Assembly (NCBI GenBank): GCA_903906615.1
Contig: CAIVKT010000316.1
Coordinates: forward strand, 1-8,504
Length of the DNA stretch: 8,504 bases
DNA from: an uncultured Bacteroidota bacterium
GTDB taxonomy: Bacteria; Bacteroidota; Bacteroidia; Chitinophagales; Chitinophagaceae
Direction of reading: 5' to 3'
A model generated the notes under the pieces. That model searched no databases. It was not told where the DNA came from and saw only the letters and a program-made list of their open reading frames with translations. Position numbers and translations under genes: made by a program. Shown one piece after another: positions 6,423 to 8,504 of the stretch; positions within the stretch are counted from its first letter, which is position 1; the number at the start of each line of letters is the position of its first letter.

Positions 6423-8360
6423 CTATCGTACCAGCGTAACATCACCTTTAAGGAATGCTTTTTTGCCAAAACGGTCTGTATAGCTCATCTCCCAGAAATA
6501 AGTACCCATTTCGGCCTTTACGCCCTTATAAGTGCCGTCCCAGCCCTGCTCCAGGCTGTTGCTGAAAAACACCTGCTGTCCCCATCGGTTGAACACCCTG
6601 AAATAATTCATGGCCCTGTACCCAACAGCTACCGGCCTGAAAATATCGTTGAGTCCATCTCCATCGGGCGAGAATGCGTTGGGTACAAAGAAGGCGGCCT
6701 GGTTCACTACTGTTACCTTGATGGTATCTTCACCTGCGCAGCCATAAGGGCTGATGACATGTACATAGTAAACGAATGTGCCGGTATCGGGATAGATGCC
6801 CAACGGGTCATAAATAGAAGTGTCGCTGAGATTAGTACCGGGTGTCCACGCGTATTGTGTGCCACCGGTAGCATCAAATAGTATCTCCTCACCCTTTACG
6901 ATAAAGGTATCATTGCCCGCAAAAGGCTTGAAATTATCAATGATCACCTGCCGCACTGCCGTATCTATACAATCCCTCACGTTCTCTGAGATCAGGGTTA
7001 CATTGTAGGTGCCGCCATACAGGTAATTATACACCGGGTTTTGCGCGAAGGAACTGTCTCCATTTCCGAAGTTCCATTTCCAGTACGTGATGGGCTTGAT
7101 GGTGGCCGCAGACTGGTCTTTGAAATAAATAGGCGCGCCGGGACAAAACTGCCCGCTATCGGAAAATGCTGCGTAAAATACGGGGTACACTTTTACCAGC
7201 CTGGTGATACTATCGGGGCAGGTGGAGCGCGGGTTGACAATTAACTTCACGGTATATACGCCGGTATCGGGGTAGGTGAAGGTAGGCTCAAAATCAGCTG
7301 AGGTATCAGCATCTGTACCAGGCACACCAAAATCCCAGTGGTAAGAAAAACCACCGGTGCTGGTATTCACAAAGGGAATTGTATAGTTTTTACAGTTGAC
7401 GATGTAAGTATTGAAGTCGGTGGAATATTGTGGTATATCAGCCACCACCACTTTGGTGCACGGCGTAACCACGTACTGGAACTCTCTTTTAATAGTATTG
7501 ATGAGTATGCCATCCCTGTATTCATTGCAAAAAACGGTAACGAGGAATCTCCCAACCCTATTAGGTGTGCCTGTAATGAGGCCGGTTTTGGGATTTATTT
7601 GCAACAACGGGAAGGCGGTAAGTGGCGCCTGGGAAGAAAAACCGTTGTTATAGAACACACTGTCGTAGGGCGGTGCAAGAGGAGGGTTTGGTTTTACATC
7701 CGGCCCACCACAACAATCAAGTGCTGAACTGAAACCATAGCTCAACGAATCTCCGTCGGTATCGGTAGCGGAGTTGTCGTAAGACAAAGGGTTATCGAGG
7801 CAAATGATCTGTGCCGGGTTGTATTTAAACACAGCGCTGTTATTATCAAATGTGCCGGGTATGGTGCAGTAATAAGTTGATCCATGATTTCCCGGATCCA
7901 CAACGTTGGCTATTTCGGCGTTTCTGCAGCATCGTTGGTAGGAGATAACGTAGCCTGCGGTATTATTAGCGAAAGCATGGCGGTAATTAAATGTTTTTTT
8001 GATGAGGCAGGTAGCCGGTATATTGGCTACACAGGCATTTTGAAAATTGGCAGGAACATTTATTGCACTTGCAAAGTGTACCGAATCATCGAAATAAGGG
8101 TGTTCCGTTGGCCCCCCCCCATCGTTCACATAGCCGGCGATATAGGCAGGGTCATCTTGCGCAATGGCCGCAGGCTGCCCGTTCAGGCAATCCTCATAGA
8201 TCGATATGCTGATGATGTAATTGTGATACAATACGAGACCTGAGGTACTATCGCCCAGGTGCACATAGGTGATCTCACCACCCACAATATGCGAAGCCAT
8301 CACCTTGGTAAAAGAAAGTGATAATAGTAACAGCAATATGGCGGTCAGTTTTTTATTCAT
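6423..8360 (-). CDS. Secreted PKD-domain protein with T9SS type B (CHU_C) sorting domain
   Basis: A 645-residue exported protein. Residues 1-22 are a signal peptide with likely cleavage after VMA, leaving SHIVGG, a mature N-terminus typical of a family of large Bacteroidota surface proteins. Residues about 23-300 are this family's Cys-rich region (YEDCLNG, SYQRCCRN, LDCCGG) with ATDTDGDSLSY at 198-208, a cadherin-like, possibly calcium-binding stretch, and an INPKTGLITGTP segment. Two PKD domains follow (about 311-393 with HWDFG; 395-475 with WKWNFGNG), then an Ig-like domain (about 478-553). Residues about 557-645 match the CHU_C/type B sorting domain: VPNAFSPDGDGLNDIF, then FRVFNRWGQQVF, then GWDGTYKG. 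It should leave the cell by the type IX system and stay on or near the surface. The start follows a stop codon of the upstream gene by 7 bp, with no clear Shine-Dalgarno. A G9 run encodes Gly81-83. A role in adhesion or gliding is possible but not shown. Confidence 0.9.
   Translation of the reverse strand: MNKKLTAILLLLLSLSFTKVMASHIVGGEITYVHLGDSTSGLVLYHNYIISISIYEDCLNGQPAAIAQDDPAYIAGYVNDGGGPTEHPYFDDSVHFASAINVPANFQNACVANIPATCLIKKTFNYRHAFANNTAGYVISYQRCCRNAEIANVVDPGNHGSTYYCTIPGTFDNNSAVFKYNPAQIICLDNPLSYDNSATDTDGDSLSYGFSSALDCCGGPDVKPNPPLAPPYDSVFYNNGFSSQAPLTAFPLLQINPKTGLITGTPNRVGRFLVTVFCNEYRDGILINTIKREFQYVVTPCTKVVVADIPQYSTDFNTYIVNCKNYTIPFVNTSTGGFSYHWDFGVPGTDADTSADFEPTFTYPDTGVYTVKLIVNPRSTCPDSITRLVKVYPVFYAAFSDSGQFCPGAPIYFKDQSAATIKPITYWKWNFGNGDSSFAQNPVYNYLYGGTYNVTLISENVRDCIDTAVRQVIIDNFKPFAGNDTFIVKGEEILFDATGGTQYAWTPGTNLSDTSIYDPLGIYPDTGTFVYYVHVISPYGCAGEDTIKVTVVNQAAFFVPNAFSPDGDGLNDIFRPVAVGYRAMNYFRVFNRWGQQVFFSNSLEQGWDGTYKGVKAEMGTYFWEMSYTDRFGKKAFLKGDVTLVR
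8112..8120 (-). repeat. Nine-base homopolymer (G9 on the coding strand) within the CHU_C protein gene
   Basis: Nine C residues on the plus strand encode Gly81-Gly83 of the minus-strand gene. At the present length the frame is open. Reading it out by hand, loss of one base gives a stop after about 99 residues and gain of one base gives a stop after about 91 residues, both well before the PKD and sorting domains. Tracts of this length are prone to slippage. Confidence 0.9.
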
Positions 8361-8367
8361 TTGCCGG

Positions 8368-8504
8368 CTAATTATTTCCGTAACAATAGTTGGTGAATTT
8401 CTTTAGGTCATCGATCAGCTTACCCGGTTCCTCGATCATACTCATATGCCCGCAGTTTTCATAGGCTGATACAAAGTTAACGGGTGAACGGTAACAAAAC
8501 TTCA
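8368..8504 (-). CDS. C-terminal end of an alpha/beta-hydrolase-type protein (5' end missing)
   Basis: The minus strand reads open from the window edge (first full codon ending at 8502) to a TAG at 8368-8370, giving 44 residues. They contain ENCGHMSMIEEP and then a KLIDDLKKF helix and a short tail. The G-H-M followed by a Glu-Pro pair and a terminal amphipathic helix is the usual ending of alpha/beta hydrolases, where the His is the catalytic triad residue. Ser and Asp of the triad would lie outside the window, so the enzyme class cannot be given. Its stop is 7 bp upstream of the ATG of the CHU_C protein gene, so the two are probably co-transcribed. Confidence 0.72.
   Translation of the reverse strand, partial: KFCYRSPVNFVSAYENCGHMSMIEEPGKLIDDLKKFTNYCYGNN

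Noticed and set aside
6419..6428. ATAGCTATCG near the convergent gap, sharing ten bases with the 18-bp palindrome at 3631-3648
   Set aside because: Only the core matches, the outer bases are not palindromic, and most of it is the end of the CHU_C protein gene.
6423..6480. Search for a bidirectional terminator (T6 run at 6460-6465)
   Set aside because: The T run is not preceded by a stable GC-rich stem and lies in coding sequence.

Overview
The window reads as a chromosomal segment of a Bacteroidota bacterium, most plausibly from the Chitinophagaceae or a related group; the family-level placement is an inference. The evidence is two large secreted proteins with type IX secretion (T9SS) C-terminal sorting domains, one type A and one CHU_C/type B. 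Weak Shine-Dalgarno signals at several starts and a TAnnTTTG-type -7 promoter element agree with this.

Layout: (1) 2-3451 (+) is the 3' part of a giant repetitive surface protein: nine ~89-residue modules with two cysteines each, three Ig/PKD-like modules of the same length, then a type A sorting domain. A strong intrinsic terminator follows at 3480-3509. (2) The 171-bp gap after it holds a perfect 18-bp palindrome and a candidate -7 promoter element just before the next gene. (3) 3681-6411 (+) is a translationally coupled two-gene unit. It encodes a membrane-embedded, processive-type family 2 glycosyltransferase (cellulose-synthase-like) and a membrane-anchored family GH26-like glycoside hydrolase. 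The arrangement resembles the synthase plus hydrolase logic of cellulose operons, without a visible PilZ domain. (4) Converging from the right, with an 11-bp gap, is a minus-strand unit. Its first gene, cut by the window edge, encodes the C-terminus of an alpha/beta-hydrolase-type protein (8368-8504). The second encodes a 645-residue secreted PKD/CHU_C protein (6423-8360) with a nine-base G tract in its coding strand near the N-terminus.

Taken together the segment is about the cell surface: a repeat-rich T9SS adhesin-like protein, a probable polysaccharide synthase with its own hydrolase, and a second T9SS cargo that may be subject to slippage at the G9 tract. No RNA genes, insertion sequences, CRISPR arrays or phage genes were seen. 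The best candidates for follow-up are the GT2-GH26 pair (polymer unknown) and the G9 tract. Neither is proof of a new system.
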